DNA of 26,024 nucleotides, taken from a virus. A program made the position numbers and the translations under genes. Where the stretch lies: IMG/VR virus record IMGVR_UViG_3300045973_000637, positions 1 to 26,024 of that record. One strand, written 5' to 3'. This document shows positions 1 through 8,449 of this stretch, piece by piece; the stretch's first letter is position 1, and each line of letters starts with the position of its first letter. The notes under the pieces are model-generated. The model ran no database searches and was not told where the DNA came from. It worked only from the letters and a program-made list of their open reading frames with translations.

Positions 1-1358
1 CCCGCATTTCGGTACATTAGGCATACGCGCTGCAGTTTTTGTATTGCATTCTGAGACGATCTATAAATCGCGAGCTCATTTGAGATGCCCCAAAGCACAA
101 CTACTGGCTGCCCGGACGATTGCCCGACAATATTGACGGGAATTGATTCCTCGGTCAGCAAGGCACTTAATGAGCGGCCGGAATATGCGTCAATACGCAC
201 AGACCACGTAGCCCCCAGTCGGGCCGCCAAGCGATTTGCGAAATTTGTTCCTGAAACAGAAACAACTTGATGGTCTCCACCAGTTGTACCAAATCCAGAT
301 ACAACTGAGTGACCAACAGCAACGGCCAAACGTCGGCTATCACCCCATTTTGTATATAGCCTTTTCAGGATTTCCTGTTCCAGTGCCGGGCTAACTGCAC
401 CAGCCGCGATGGCTATCTCAGAAATCCAACCTTCGAGGTTATACGTTCCGTCTGATGCAGCGCCTATGCCGAGATCTGTTCCTGCCATACCCAGACTTCC
501 GGTCGCTGCTTCCGTCACATTTGAAGTGGTCGACGAGGTTGCTTGAGGAGCGAAGAATTTATTAAAACTTTCCTTGACCTTAGCCCCATCAAAAACAAAT
601 ACACCTATTCCCCATCCATCGTCATTACAAAGGAATACGTGCGATTTTCCGGCTAAGCCACCTACGCGACAGTCCATTTTATTATTGACCGTATCGATGG
701 CCATCCACCACGTAGCCCCACCAACAGCGCCAAGAGCCATGCCAACAGCACTTGCTGTTGGTTTTTTACAGACGACAAATGCAGTCATTGCCGCATCTGA
801 TGCAGCGGTGAAAAACGCGGGTATCTTGAAAAATGCCGAATTAGCACCGGAACCGGAAAAGTGAATGGCTGGTTTCCCATTCATTGCGCTCGGATCGTAG
901 GTTGGATACTTTCCCGCGTTGCCGAGCGCAATCTCCGTTGGAGAACGGCCTGATTTCTCTGGCCAAATAGCGACGTTATCGCCAAGCGTAGTAGCCGCGT
1001 TTGCATACGCCGTATCTTTGTACACAGGATCGGAAGCATCGAGCCATAGCATCAGCCCCGGCAGTCTAGCAATAGGGTCAAGAACATCGCTCTTGTAACT
1101 CGTCAGACCATTTGAAGCCAAAACATTGGGCGAAATTTCAATCACCCCGGTGACAGGATTGAATTCCCCTTGCAGCGGAGAAGTTTTTTTCGTGTTATCC
1201 GAATTGACCCAAGACGTACCTCCGGTCAAGTTGGTATCCGCCTGCTTGGTCGTACACAGCGCAGTTTCCGTTGCTGCATCGGTCGTCAGCAGGTTGTTGG
1301 GCAAATAGCGGCGACCGTTGCTGGGATCGGTCCATTGAGTGAGCAGGCGGACAGTCAT
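1..1358 (-). CDS. Lectin-like (LamG) plus SGNH-hydrolase virion protein, partial
   Basis: The leftward frame is open from the ATG at 1358 to the window edge, at least 452 codons, and its C-terminus lies outside. Residues about 100-335 resemble a concanavalin A-like (LamG) fold, opening with LPGLMLWLDASDP. From about residue 345 the pattern is that of an SGNH/GDSL hydrolase: GHSVVSGFGTT in place of the block-I GDS motif, and GISNEL near residue 423 as a block-III-like asparagine motif. The distal Asp/His block would be beyond the edge. It follows the capsid and small head gene, with a GGAAAC ribosome site before the ATG. A surface decoration or adsorption protein that binds and de-esterifies host glycan is the best inference. 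The His in place of the usual Asp in block I is odd. Confidence 0.7.
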   Translation of the reverse strand, partial: MTVRLLTQWTDPSNGRRYLPNNLLTTDAATETALCTTKQADTNLTGGTSWVNSDNTKKTSPLQGEFNPVTGVIEISPNVLASNGLTSYKSDVLDPIARLPGLMLWLDASDPVYKDTAYANAATTLGDNVAIWPEKSGRSPTEIALGNAGKYPTYDPSAMNGKPAIHFSGSGANSAFFKIPAFFTAASDAAMTAFVVCKKPTASAVGMALGAVGGATWWMAIDTVNNKMDCRVGGLAGKSHVFLCNDDGWGIGVFVFDGAKVKESFNKFFAPQATSSTTSNVTEAATGSLGMAGTDLGIGAASDGTYNLEGWISEIAIAAGAVSPALEQEILKRLYTKWGDSRRLAVAVGHSVVSGFGTTGGDHQVVSVSGTNFANRLAARLGATWSVRIDAYSGRSLSALLTEESIPVNIVGQSSGQPVVVLWGISNELAIYRSSQNAIQKLQRVCLMYRNA

Positions 1359-1367
1359 GATGTTTCC

Positions 1368-1679
1368 TTACGGGGTTACTGGGGCTTCATCGGCGACCGG
1401 AGTCGCTGTTTGATCGTCGGCAGCGGGCGTTATTTCGACCACTGCGCCTTCCGGCTTCGGCTCGACGAGTGCCGGCTCTTCCACTACCGATTCATGCTCG
1501 ATAACTGTTTTTCCAAGCTCTGCCAGGCAGTAATCAATGCCGCCCTGGTCATCATCAGCCAGGCCATCTTTCAGGAAGGGCCGGGCGATGGATGCATCAA
1601 TATTGATAATATCGTTGCACTGGCAGAACCCCTGACCGATGGGCACTGCGACCAGGATGCGAATTTTCTTTTTAGCCAT
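1368..1679 (-). CDS. Small head-associated phage protein
   Basis: This 103-residue protein lies between the capsid gene and the lectin/SGNH gene. The first 60 residues (starting MAKKKIRILVAVPIGQG) resemble the short proteins found just behind HK97-type capsid genes, which start with a basic beta-strand and contain a small folded domain. The last 40 residues are Glu/Pro/Ala/Val-rich and probably disordered. A good ribosome site (GGAAAAGAC) precedes the ATG. It could be a head-completion or decoration protein, but no specific family was recognised with confidence. Confidence 0.65.
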   Translation of the reverse strand: MAKKKIRILVAVPIGQGFCQCNDIINIDASIARPFLKDGLADDDQGGIDYCLAELGKTVIEHESVVEEPALVEPKPEGAVVEITPAADDQTATPVADEAPVTP

Positions 1680-1696
1680 GTCTTTTCCTTTCGGAT

Positions 1697-1722
1697 GCCG
1701 GCAACGGCAATACGTTGCCGGC
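1697..1722 (-). promoter_or_regulatory. Stem-loop behind the capsid gene
   Basis: A perfect 10-bp inverted repeat (GCCGGCAACG / CGTTGCCGGC, 6-nt loop) lies between the capsid stop and the next leftward start. No T-run follows it in the leftward transcript, so it does not look like an intrinsic terminator. It may be an mRNA-stabilising or processing hairpin that protects the capsid message, or a partial attenuator. Confidence 0.6.
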
Positions 1723-1730
1723 GTTCGGGT

Positions 1731-2942
1731 TTAGGTCGCGGAGTGCTGATAGGTCTTGACGGCACCGGTATCGAGCAGATTTCCGCCAGCGCGGGCCCAG
1801 GCCAGGAAGCCAACCTGACCCTTGCTCATATAGGCTGAATCTTCGAAACGGAAGATGGTGACATCGAGCGTGTCGCGGATCATGTATTGACCGATCTGGC
1901 CATAGGCGATGGACTTGGCGTTGGCGGCCGGGGTCGGCATATGGTTGTTGAGACAGACATCGGCCCCGAGCAGCTGGTCGCATTTGCCGCCGGCGATACT
2001 GGCGTCGTAGCTGGGAATCCAGATTGGGCGACCCGAGGTATCCTTGATCTTACGGGCGACTTTGCGAGCCGATTGCGACATCATGAAACACTGCGTGCCG
2101 TCATCGTAGGCCGCATCGATGGACTCCTGCAGATCGATGAGGTCATCGTAGATGAAGGTGACGGTCTGGCCCGTGGTACCCACTTTACCCACAGAGGCGC
2201 TTACCGTGACACCGAAGGGTTCCGTCGTGCCGGCACCGATGGTGAATTTCTTGTTCTGGATGCGGCCAACTCGATCGCGGATCCGCTTGTTGATGAGGGC
2301 GATGATGTCGATGCTGGTGTCTTGCAGCAACTCGATCGGCACGGTGATGATTTTCGAACCGAATTTGAAGGTGTTCAGCGGCGCCGTACCGAAGGTGATA
2401 TCGCTCGATGCCGACGAGGCGTTTTCGGCAACGATTTCGCCTTCTTCCGAGCTGCCATCGCTGGTCGGATAGGACAGCGGTCCACCGGATGCGGTAACGA
2501 TGCGGCTGGCTTCGTCGCGCATGCCGCGATAGGTGGCAATAGTTTCAACCAGGTCGGAGGCGACATCGCTTTGTACGGTGTAGCCGCCCTGGTTGCCGGT
2601 ACCGACTGACATGGTATTGCGGATCTGGGCCATTTCTTCTTTGCTCATGGCGCTGAGGCCATTGCGCAAGAGCTTGTCGAGCACCTTGCGGCGACTGTTC
2701 TTTTCGGTGTCTTGTGGATTGACGATCGGAGCATCTTCGAAACGCTGCTCGGCGTTGAGATTGAGCAGGCGCTGGGTGGCTTCGATCTGGCTGTCAACGG
2801 CATCGATTTGGTTGGCGATTTCGTCGAAGGCGGTTTTGTCAGCCGGCGACCAGATGGCATCGCCCTTGTTGGCGAGCTGGTTGTTGGCTTGCTTGGCGAG
2901 GTCGTTGCGGCGCTCGCGCAGGGCTTGGATGCTGAGTGGCAT
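1731..2942 (-). CDS. Major capsid protein, HK97 fold
   Basis: This 403-residue protein builds the icosahedral shell. The first about 110 residues are charged and helical (IQALRERRNDLAKQANNQ), typical of the scaffold-like delta domain removed by the prohead protease. The rest matches the HK97 family in order and length, with an E-loop-like region and a closing segment (YMSKGQVGFLAWARAGGNLL). I chose the ATG at 2942 because GAAAGGAAAC lies just upstream of it; an in-frame ATG at 2957 has no such site. The neighbours protease, portal and terminase support the call. Confidence 0.93.
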   Translation of the reverse strand: MPLSIQALRERRNDLAKQANNQLANKGDAIWSPADKTAFDEIANQIDAVDSQIEATQRLLNLNAEQRFEDAPIVNPQDTEKNSRRKVLDKLLRNGLSAMSKEEMAQIRNTMSVGTGNQGGYTVQSDVASDLVETIATYRGMRDEASRIVTASGGPLSYPTSDGSSEEGEIVAENASSASSDITFGTAPLNTFKFGSKIITVPIELLQDTSIDIIALINKRIRDRVGRIQNKKFTIGAGTTEPFGVTVSASVGKVGTTGQTVTFIYDDLIDLQESIDAAYDDGTQCFMMSQSARKVARKIKDTSGRPIWIPSYDASIAGGKCDQLLGADVCLNNHMPTPAANAKSIAYGQIGQYMIRDTLDVTIFRFEDSAYMSKGQVGFLAWARAGGNLLDTGAVKTYQHSAT

Positions 2943-2971
2943 TGGGTTTCCTTTCAAGAAACTCGGGACGT

Positions 2972-2993
2972 AAAAAAACCCGCTCGAGGCGGG
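2972..2993 (-). terminator. Intrinsic terminator between protease and capsid genes
   Basis: Read leftward, a CCCGC / GCGGG stem with a 5-nt loop is followed directly by seven T residues. It lies inside the late gene series, between the prohead protease stop and the capsid ribosome site. Late RNA polymerase must read through it, which fits an antiterminated late transcript. It could also tune the protease to capsid ratio. Confidence 0.8.
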
Positions 2994-3016
2994 CTGGGTT
3001 CGCTGCGCGGAGCGCG

Positions 3017-3736
3017 TCAGGAATTGGGGATCAACAGGCGAAGTCGGCGGGCGCAGGCGTCGCGGTGCGGATTGTGGTCAGGGGCTTGGGGCGGTTGTTT
3101 TGGTTTGGGCGCATTGGCAAAAGCGCTGAGATTCCAGCGGGCGGCATTGTTAGCGCTGGCGCTATCGTTGCCGGTCACCAATTGGTCAACGAAACCGCTA
3201 TCCAGGGCTTCTTGTGCCGAGAACCAGGTTTCGGCGTCCATCCAGGCCGTGACTTGCTCGACGGACTGCTTGGTCTTGCGGCAGTAGTCGGCAATGATGG
3301 CCTGGTCGATTTTTTCGAGCAGCGTGATGGTTTCGGCCAGATCCGATTTGTTGCCATAGGCCAACGTCCAGGCGTTGTGGATCATGAACATGGCGCCATC
3401 GGCAATGTTGATTTGCTTGGCGGCGATGGCGACCGTCGTGGCAGCACTGGCGGCGATGCCGTCAATCCAGGCGGTGACGTTGCCGTGCTGGGCGATGGCG
3501 GTGGCGATGGCGCGGCCGTCAAAGACATCGCCGCCTGGAGAGTTGATGCGCAGATTGATGGCCATCCCTTGCAGATCGGCGATCTGTTTGCAGACGTCTG
3601 CAGCGGCGATGCCCCAGTAGGGATCGATGACGTCGTAGAGATAGAGCGTGGCGCTATCGGCGCTTTGCTCCAGGCGTAGGCCCGTGGCCTCGCGCTGGGC
3701 ATTGTCACGCAGCAGCTGCAGCAGACGCTTGTGCAT
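3017..3736 (-). CDS. ClpP-like prohead protease
   Basis: This 239-residue serine protease of the ClpP/crotonase fold cleaves the capsid N-terminal domain during head maturation. The visible signature is INSPGGDVFDGRAIA around the oxyanion region, then GIAASAATTVAIAA with the nucleophilic serine, then MIHNAW with the catalytic histidine. The tail is Pro-rich. I chose the ATG at 3736 because AAAGGAAC precedes it; the frame also extends upstream to 3775. It overlaps the portal end by 32 nt. Confidence 0.9.
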   Translation of the reverse strand: MHKRLLQLLRDNAQREATGLRLEQSADSATLYLYDVIDPYWGIAAADVCKQIADLQGMAINLRINSPGGDVFDGRAIATAIAQHGNVTAWIDGIAASAATTVAIAAKQINIADGAMFMIHNAWTLAYGNKSDLAETITLLEKIDQAIIADYCRKTKQSVEQVTAWMDAETWFSAQEALDSGFVDQLVTGNDSASANNAARWNLSAFANAPKPKQPPQAPDHNPHRDACARRLRLLIPNS

Positions 3737-5012
3737 TGTTCGTTCCTTTATTTGGGTTGTAGAGCGTGTCGCCACCCTCGACCGGCGGCAGGTTTTTGAC
3801 TTTTCGGACTTCGTTGGGCGTCATCCAGCCCGGTCCCTGGCTGCCGCCGATGCCCTGGCGCAGGGTTTCGGATTCGGACTTTGCATCGCCGCGCAGCAGG
3901 CCTTCGAGGGAGAATTCAATGAAGTACTTGGCGGTGCGGAAAATCTTGCGGTTGAGCTCCTGCTCGATGCGGTTGAGGTAGGGCTGGATGGTGAATTTGA
4001 CGAAGCCGATGGTCATTTGCTCGATGCCAGTGCCCCAGCTTGAGGTTGTTTCCGTGGCGCCGATCATGTGGGGCGGTACGCCGAAGGCGCGGGCGATATC
4101 AATGACCTGGTATTTGCGCGATTCGAGCAGCTCGGCATCGGCTGCCGACATCGAGAGTTCCTTGATAGTCAGGCCTTCAGTGAGGACCATGGGTTTGCCA
4201 ACTTGGTTGGCACCGGTGTAACGGTCGGCGTAGGCTTTGCGCAGTTGCTCGATCTGGTCGTCTTTGAGCTTTCCCGGGGCTTCGATGAGATGCTTGGGCA
4301 TGGCACCGTTGGCGTAGAGCTTGCCGCTGAAATCGTCGGCGGCCAGGGCAATGCTGATGCCGTGCTGAGCACCGAGTCGGATGGTGCTCGGGCTGCGCTG
4401 GCCATCGAACATCAGGTTGGGGATGTGGATTACGTCGTCCTGGTGCAGGCCGTAGGGCTTGCTGCCATCCTTTAGCTGAATGTAGTAGTGCAGATAGTCG
4501 CCGACGATTTCGGTTTGAACCGTGTCGGGATGGTGCGGCGTGAAACCGGTGATGATGCCGGCACGATTGCGCTTGATTTCGCTGATGGCATCGCCACGCA
4601 GGCCGTTGCAGGCGACGACGAATTCATACCAGCTGGCGGCTGTCCAGCGCGGGTGCGGTTGTTCATTGAGCAGGTACCAGAGCGGAGAATTGCCGACGCG
4701 TTTGCGACCACCGTCTTCGGTTCGTTCGTAAACGTGAGCCGGCAGGCTGGCGATGGCGCCGGCAATGCGGTTGATACAGGCGTAGACGGCCGAAGTGCGC
4801 AGGGCAGTTCGTTCATTGACGGGATAGCCGGAGGAGGATTGCTGGCCACCGAGGAATTCGATGATGCGCGGATCGCTGCTGGTCATGTATTGCACGCCAT
4901 TGCCAAAATTCTGGATAGCGGGCAATTTTGCAGCGGCGGCGGCACGCTCAGCTTCGCGTTCTGCCTTGAAGCGAGTGAGGATGGTGCTTCCAGAGGCTGA
5001 ATTCATGGTCAC
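3705..5012 (-). CDS. Portal protein, HK97 family
   Basis: This protein of about 435 residues forms the dodecameric DNA-entry ring at one capsid vertex. Sequence hallmarks include RTSAVYACINRIAGAIASLP in the N-terminal third, then PNLMFDGQRSPS, and then AFGVPPHMIGA followed by the wing and stem helices. The C-terminus is Ala-rich. The start is either GTG 5012, which overlaps the TerL stop as GTGA and has AAGGA upstream, or ATG 5006. Confidence 0.92.
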   Translation of the reverse strand: MTMNSASGSTILTRFKAEREAERAAAAAKLPAIQNFGNGVQYMTSSDPRIIEFLGGQQSSSGYPVNERTALRTSAVYACINRIAGAIASLPAHVYERTEDGGRKRVGNSPLWYLLNEQPHPRWTAASWYEFVVACNGLRGDAISEIKRNRAGIITGFTPHHPDTVQTEIVGDYLHYYIQLKDGSKPYGLHQDDVIHIPNLMFDGQRSPSTIRLGAQHGISIALAADDFSGKLYANGAMPKHLIEAPGKLKDDQIEQLRKAYADRYTGANQVGKPMVLTEGLTIKELSMSAADAELLESRKYQVIDIARAFGVPPHMIGATETTSSWGTGIEQMTIGFVKFTIQPYLNRIEQELNRKIFRTAKYFIEFSLEGLLRGDAKSESETLRQGIGGSQGPGWMTPNEVRKVKNLPPVEGGDTLYNPNKGTNNAQASAAAAA

Positions 5013-6832
5013 AGTTCGACAAATCCTTGATCAATTGTTTCGTCATCGACGTAGGCGACGGCACGGCTCAGGGCCATTACCGCGGCTACGATGGGATCGA
5101 TACGGCCATTTTTCTTGCTGCGCTTTTTGTCCGGCCTGAAATTTTCGTTGCTGTCCGTGAGCAGGGCGACGTTTCCGGCAGCCCACCGTAATAGCGGGTT
5201 TCCGTTGTGGCGCAGGCGTTTCGAATAGATCAGTTCTTCCAGTTTTTTCGAGCCCGGGTACATGCCGCCGGTGTTTTGCGGCACCTCGACCAAGGGTAGG
5301 TCTTCATCAATCAGGTCATTGCAGAGCTGCAGGGCGTTCCATTTATCAAAACCGATCTGTCTGACGTCGTATTCGCGGCAGACGCTGCGCACTTTGTTCA
5401 TGACGGGCTTGTAATCGGTGACATCACCTTCGGTGACCGTCAGCCAGCCTTCTTTTTCCCAGCGGTCGTAGGGCGCCGCATCGTCTTCTTGCGTATCGAC
5501 CTTGGCGCGTGGGCACCAAACCCAGACCAAGACGTGCCATTCACTGCCGGACTCGGCTGGCGGGAATACCAAAGCCAGGGCAGTAAGGTCTCGCGTGCTG
5601 GCCAGGTCGAGGCCGCCGTAGCATTCACGACCGGCGAGGATGGCCGGATTAAATTTTTTCTTGCCTTTGTCCCAGATATCCAGATCGAACCAGCCCTCGG
5701 CATCGTTACACCAGATGTTGAGATCCTTGGTCTTGAAATTGGCCAGGGCACTGGGCAGCGCCTTGGCCTTGCGCGCCATGGTGCGCAGGTAGTCGAGCGT
5801 CTTCGATCTGCCTAGACCGGGATTTGCTTTCTGCCAGTTTTCCTCGTCAAACGGGTCATCGCCGGCATCGAGCGTGTAGATATAGCCGAATACGTCATCG
5901 TCTTGCCGTTTTCCTTCCAAAACTGATATCAGGTAGGTCCGAACCTCGACGCAAATGCCATCAATGATGAAACCCGCCGTCGTGATGGCCGAGAGCAGTG
6001 GCTGCGCCCGGGCACCGAAGCCGGATTCGAGAACATCCCACTGTTCCCGTGACTTTTGCGCGTGCAGTTCATCGAACAACACTGCAGACGGATTGAAACC
6101 GTCCTGGGCGTCCGCGTTACTGGCAATCGGCCGGAATACCGAGGCGCCGGCTTCGACGCGCTCTTGATTCATGCCCTCGAAAATCCTGAAACTGCGGCTG
6201 ATGCCGGCTGATTTTCGGCGCCAGCGCTTCATGTTTTCGAAGGCCGGCTTGAAGACGGTCATTGCCTGCTCGCGGGTGCTGGCCACGGCATAGACTTCGG
6301 CGCCGGCTTCGCCGTCCATCATGAATAGGTAGGCGCCCTGAGGCGCTTTCCAGGTACTTTTCCCGTTTTTTCGGGCTACCTCTTCATAGCCTCGGGTGAA
6401 ACGCCGGCGTCCATCGAGGCGGCGCCAGCCGTAAAGCACAGCCGTCCAGAATTTCTGCCACGGATCGAGCAGGATTGGCTGGCCAGCCAGAGCGCCCTTG
6501 ATATGGCAGAAGAAGCGCTCGATATAGTTGATGACATGCCACCCATGCGCCGGGCTGAACACCAGGCCGCGTTTGTGGCCTTCCTGCAGATCACGGTAAT
6601 GGCGCTCGACGGCGAGAAGAACATAGTTTCCAACAAGGATCTCGCCACGCAGAACGGGAATCCCGTAGGTGACATCCCATTCTTCCCATGACGATTCGGG
6701 AGGAATCAGGCGCTCGCGCTTGGCCTTCCCCTTCCGAACTCGACCATTTCGGCGAACAGGTCGTCTTGCCCCTGGGCGCTGGTCTTGCTCTCCCTCAGCT
6801 TTGCTTCGATTGTCGACATGACCGTCAAGCAT
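5009..6832 (-). CDS. Terminase large subunit
   Basis: This is the ATPase/nuclease motor that cuts concatemers and drives packaging. Walker A is seen as ARKNGKST, Walker B as AVLFDELHA, and the nuclease domain starts at GGLDLASTRDLTAL, with a late acidic motif near GRIDPIVAAVMALS. Length and order are typical of HK97-like TerL. The start is uncertain. The frame from ATG 6832 gives 607 residues but overlaps TerS by 127 nt, and its first about 40 residues are very basic with no clear ribosome site. Real translation may start later on a non-ATG codon near 6700. Confidence 0.93.
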   Translation of the reverse strand: MLDGHVDNRSKAEGEQDQRPGARRPVRRNGRVRKGKAKRERLIPPESSWEEWDVTYGIPVLRGEILVGNYVLLAVERHYRDLQEGHKRGLVFSPAHGWHVINYIERFFCHIKGALAGQPILLDPWQKFWTAVLYGWRRLDGRRRFTRGYEEVARKNGKSTWKAPQGAYLFMMDGEAGAEVYAVASTREQAMTVFKPAFENMKRWRRKSAGISRSFRIFEGMNQERVEAGASVFRPIASNADAQDGFNPSAVLFDELHAQKSREQWDVLESGFGARAQPLLSAITTAGFIIDGICVEVRTYLISVLEGKRQDDDVFGYIYTLDAGDDPFDEENWQKANPGLGRSKTLDYLRTMARKAKALPSALANFKTKDLNIWCNDAEGWFDLDIWDKGKKKFNPAILAGRECYGGLDLASTRDLTALALVFPPAESGSEWHVLVWVWCPRAKVDTQEDDAAPYDRWEKEGWLTVTEGDVTDYKPVMNKVRSVCREYDVRQIGFDKWNALQLCNDLIDEDLPLVEVPQNTGGMYPGSKKLEELIYSKRLRHNGNPLLRWAAGNVALLTDSNENFRPDKKRSKKNGRIDPIVAAVMALSRAVAYVDDETIDQGFVEL

Positions 6833-7191
6833 GCTTCAGGGAGTTCCTTTTTTATTTCGGATCGACCATTTCGCTCGTTGAAGCTGTGCGGCAGCTCGTA
6901 ACGGTTGCCCTTCTCGCTTTCGCCGTAGCGACCCAGCTTGATGCAGTCGGCCATATCGTCCGACCATGCTTTAATCGAGTGCGCCAACATCATGATCTGG
7001 ATGCCTGCAGCTTTGATATTCCGACCATCGCGGGCTAGCGCCTCGGCGATCCAGTCGTAAAGACGCAACCCTTGTCGGTCCAGATTGTGACCAGGTGGCG
7101 GGGCCGGAATCTCTATTCCGGCAACAACCTTCCTGGTCCAACCCTCACCGCCGCCGTGAAGGGCGATCAGTTTCCCTTTTTCGTCGTCCAC
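6706..7191 (-). CDS. Terminase small subunit, P27-like
   Basis: This 161-residue protein sits directly ahead of TerL and probably binds the packaging site. The helical centre (LYDWIAEALARDGRNIKAAG) and the C-terminal pattern (LPEACLTVMSTIEAKLRES) resemble P27-family small subunits. The first gene after a terminator and the adjacency to TerL are the main support. Its end overlaps the annotated TerL start. Confidence 0.82.
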   Translation of the reverse strand: MDDEKGKLIALHGGGEGWTRKVVAGIEIPAPPPGHNLDRQGLRLYDWIAEALARDGRNIKAAGIQIMMLAHSIKAWSDDMADCIKLGRYGESEKGNRYELPHSFNERNGRSEIKKELPEACLTVMSTIEAKLRESKTSAQGQDDLFAEMVEFGRGRPSASA

Positions 7192-7200
7192 AGCGGCTCC

Positions 7201-7235
7201 AAAAACACAAAAGCCCCGGAAAACGATTCCGAGGC
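7201..7235 (-). terminator. Intrinsic terminator ahead of terminase genes (tR'-like)
   Basis: Read leftward, a 9-bp stem (GCCTCGGAA / TTCCGGGGC, one G-T pair, 5-nt loop) is followed by TTTTGTGTTTTT. It lies between the HNH gene and TerS, downstream of the putative late promoter. The arrangement resembles lambda tR', which Q-modified polymerase reads through. The role is inferred; the structure is seen. Confidence 0.82.
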
Positions 7236-7323
7236 CTGATTCAATCGAAGGTAGAGCTAACTATCTCACCCCTCCCCCCTCTACGGAAACCTCCCCATAA
7301 AAACGGGGATAACCGCTCGGTCC

Positions 7324-7363
7324 GGCGAGGGGTTGGGTCAGGGTTTTGATACCCCCCCTCGCC
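7324..7363. repeat. Inverted repeat over the HNH stop codon
   Basis: GGCGAGGGG at 7324-7332 pairs with CCCCTCGCC at 7355-7363 across a 22-nt loop, and inner GGGT/ACCC bases can extend the pairing. It spans the HNH stop at 7338. There is no T-run, so termination is unlikely. It may structure the 3' end of the HNH message. Confidence 0.45.
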
Positions 7364-7736
7364 TGCCTCGGTTCTTTTCCTGGTCAGTCTTTGCCGTGTG
7401 GCAACTGCGGCAAAGGGCCTGCAGGTTGTCGTCATCGTCGCTGCCGCCATCTTCCTTCGGAACGATGTGATCGCAGTAGTAGGAGAACTTCTTGACGCCT
7501 ACTTCAGTCAGCCGTCCATTCCTTAGACACTCCTGACATAGGCCTTGATCACGGATCAGAATGCGTTCGCGCTTCTTGTCCCACTGGCTGCCGTAGCCCC
7601 TGGCATGACGCGTGCCACGATCAGGATCAGCGAAGGAGCCCGGATCGGGCCGGCGATGCTTATCGCAGTAGCTTCCTACCGCGACCAATTGACCACATCC
7701 AGGATATCGACAAGGCTTTCTGGCAGCGCTTGGCAT
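7338..7736 (-). CDS. HNH endonuclease next to terminase
   Basis: This 132-residue protein has an N-terminal zinc-ribbon-like region (CRYPGCGQL, then YCDKH), a CQEC pair, and a classical HNH core (CDHIVPKEDGGS, then LQALCRSCHTAKT). In HK97-like phages an HNH protein encoded beside the terminase genes is needed for specific cutting during packaging. The position and size match that group. The putative late promoter ends very near its ATG, so its own translation may depend on transcripts from further upstream. Confidence 0.9.
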   Translation of the reverse strand: MPSAARKPCRYPGCGQLVAVGSYCDKHRRPDPGSFADPDRGTRHARGYGSQWDKKRERILIRDQGLCQECLRNGRLTEVGVKKFSYYCDHIVPKEDGGSDDDDNLQALCRSCHTAKTDQEKNRGRRGGVSKP

Positions 7737-7737
7737 G

Positions 7738-7767
7738 GCTATATTTTCACTCTACACCCTGTGTCAA
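7738..7767 (-). promoter_or_regulatory. Putative late promoter (pR'-like)
   Basis: Read leftward, a perfect -35 (TTGACA, 7762-7767) is followed after 18 nt by TATAGC (7738-7743) within an AT-rich stretch. It lies in the 57-nt gap directly downstream of the Q-like gene. In lambdoid phages the late promoter is in the same place relative to Q. Confidence 0.6.
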
Positions 7768-7793
7768 CCCCCCTTGCAGTGAAATGTTTCATC

Positions 7794-8264
7794 TCAGCGC
7801 TTCAGACGGGCCGACAACTGGCCTTCCATCAAGCTGGCAGAGGCGACCAAGGCGTAGACGCCCTGGCGAACGACCTCCGTGTAATGCGATATATCCCGTT
7901 CTCCCGTCCCGTTACATCGCGGACAAGGAACAACCTTGTCCTCGACCATGACCATCGACCGCCCATCACATGTCATGCACCGACCGTTGTTCCACACATC
8001 GAGCGCCTTCCACGCTGCCCCATTCGCCACATCAGCCGGATGCCCCATCTCGATCAACGTCGTTGCCAGGTGCAGGACGATGTTCCAGGCGTTCGCTGCA
8101 GTCGGTTCACTCGACAGGTAGCGCACTACGGCAAAGCCCAGCGGATTGCGCTGACCGGCAATCCCGAGGGCCGTGGCACAGTCGTGGGTCCAATGCTCCC
8201 AGGTCAGATCACCGCTGGCGGTCGCCGTCACGGCCGACTCTACCCGATTCAGTTCCTTGGTCAT
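7794..8264 (-). CDS. Zinc-finger protein, probable Q-type late antiterminator
   Basis: This 156-residue protein has a DnaJ-like zinc finger: CMTCDG, about 12 residues, then CPRCNGTGE. The N-terminal half is helical, and a helical tail follows the finger. Several lambdoid Q antiterminators carry the same CxxCxG pair. Its place as the last gene before the putative late promoter, with terminators at 7201 and 2972 further on, supports a role in late antitermination. The ATG overlaps the preceding stop by 4 nt. Another phage zinc-finger protein of unknown role remains possible. Confidence 0.65.
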   Translation of the reverse strand: MTKELNRVESAVTATASGDLTWEHWTHDCATALGIAGQRNPLGFAVVRYLSSEPTAANAWNIVLHLATTLIEMGHPADVANGAAWKALDVWNNGRCMTCDGRSMVMVEDKVVPCPRCNGTGERDISHYTEVVRQGVYALVASASLMEGQLSARLKR

Positions 8265-8449
8265 GCCTTCCCCCTCAACTTTCCGGCCTTGGCCAGCTTG
8301 GTCAGCTGCCGAATCCGCTGTGCCTTGCGGCGGCGAGTCTGCTCCTTCAGGCGCTGCTCTTCGGCAGCCATCCGTCCGCGCATGTCGCGCAGCCGATCAA
8401 TGATCAAGACCGGATCCTGATACATCCAGCCAAACGGCACCGCGCTCAT
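8261..8449 (-). CDS. Small basic coiled-coil phage protein
   Basis: This 62-residue protein has a long charged helix (RMAAEEQRLKEQTRRRKAQR) and a Lys/Arg-rich C-terminus, so it may bind nucleic acid or form a coiled coil. It overlaps both neighbours by 4 nt, which indicates translational coupling in the leftward early operon. No family was recognised. Confidence 0.6.
   Translation of the reverse strand: MSAVPFGWMYQDPVLIIDRLRDMRGRMAAEEQRLKEQTRRRKAQRIRQLTKLAKAGKLRGKA

Noticed and set aside
574-864. Rightward frames across the left-strand late genes, such as 574-864, 1170-1838 and 1887-2609
   Set aside because: They lie opposite clearly recognisable virion genes, have no family similarity and no ribosome sites, and arise from G+C-rich codon use.
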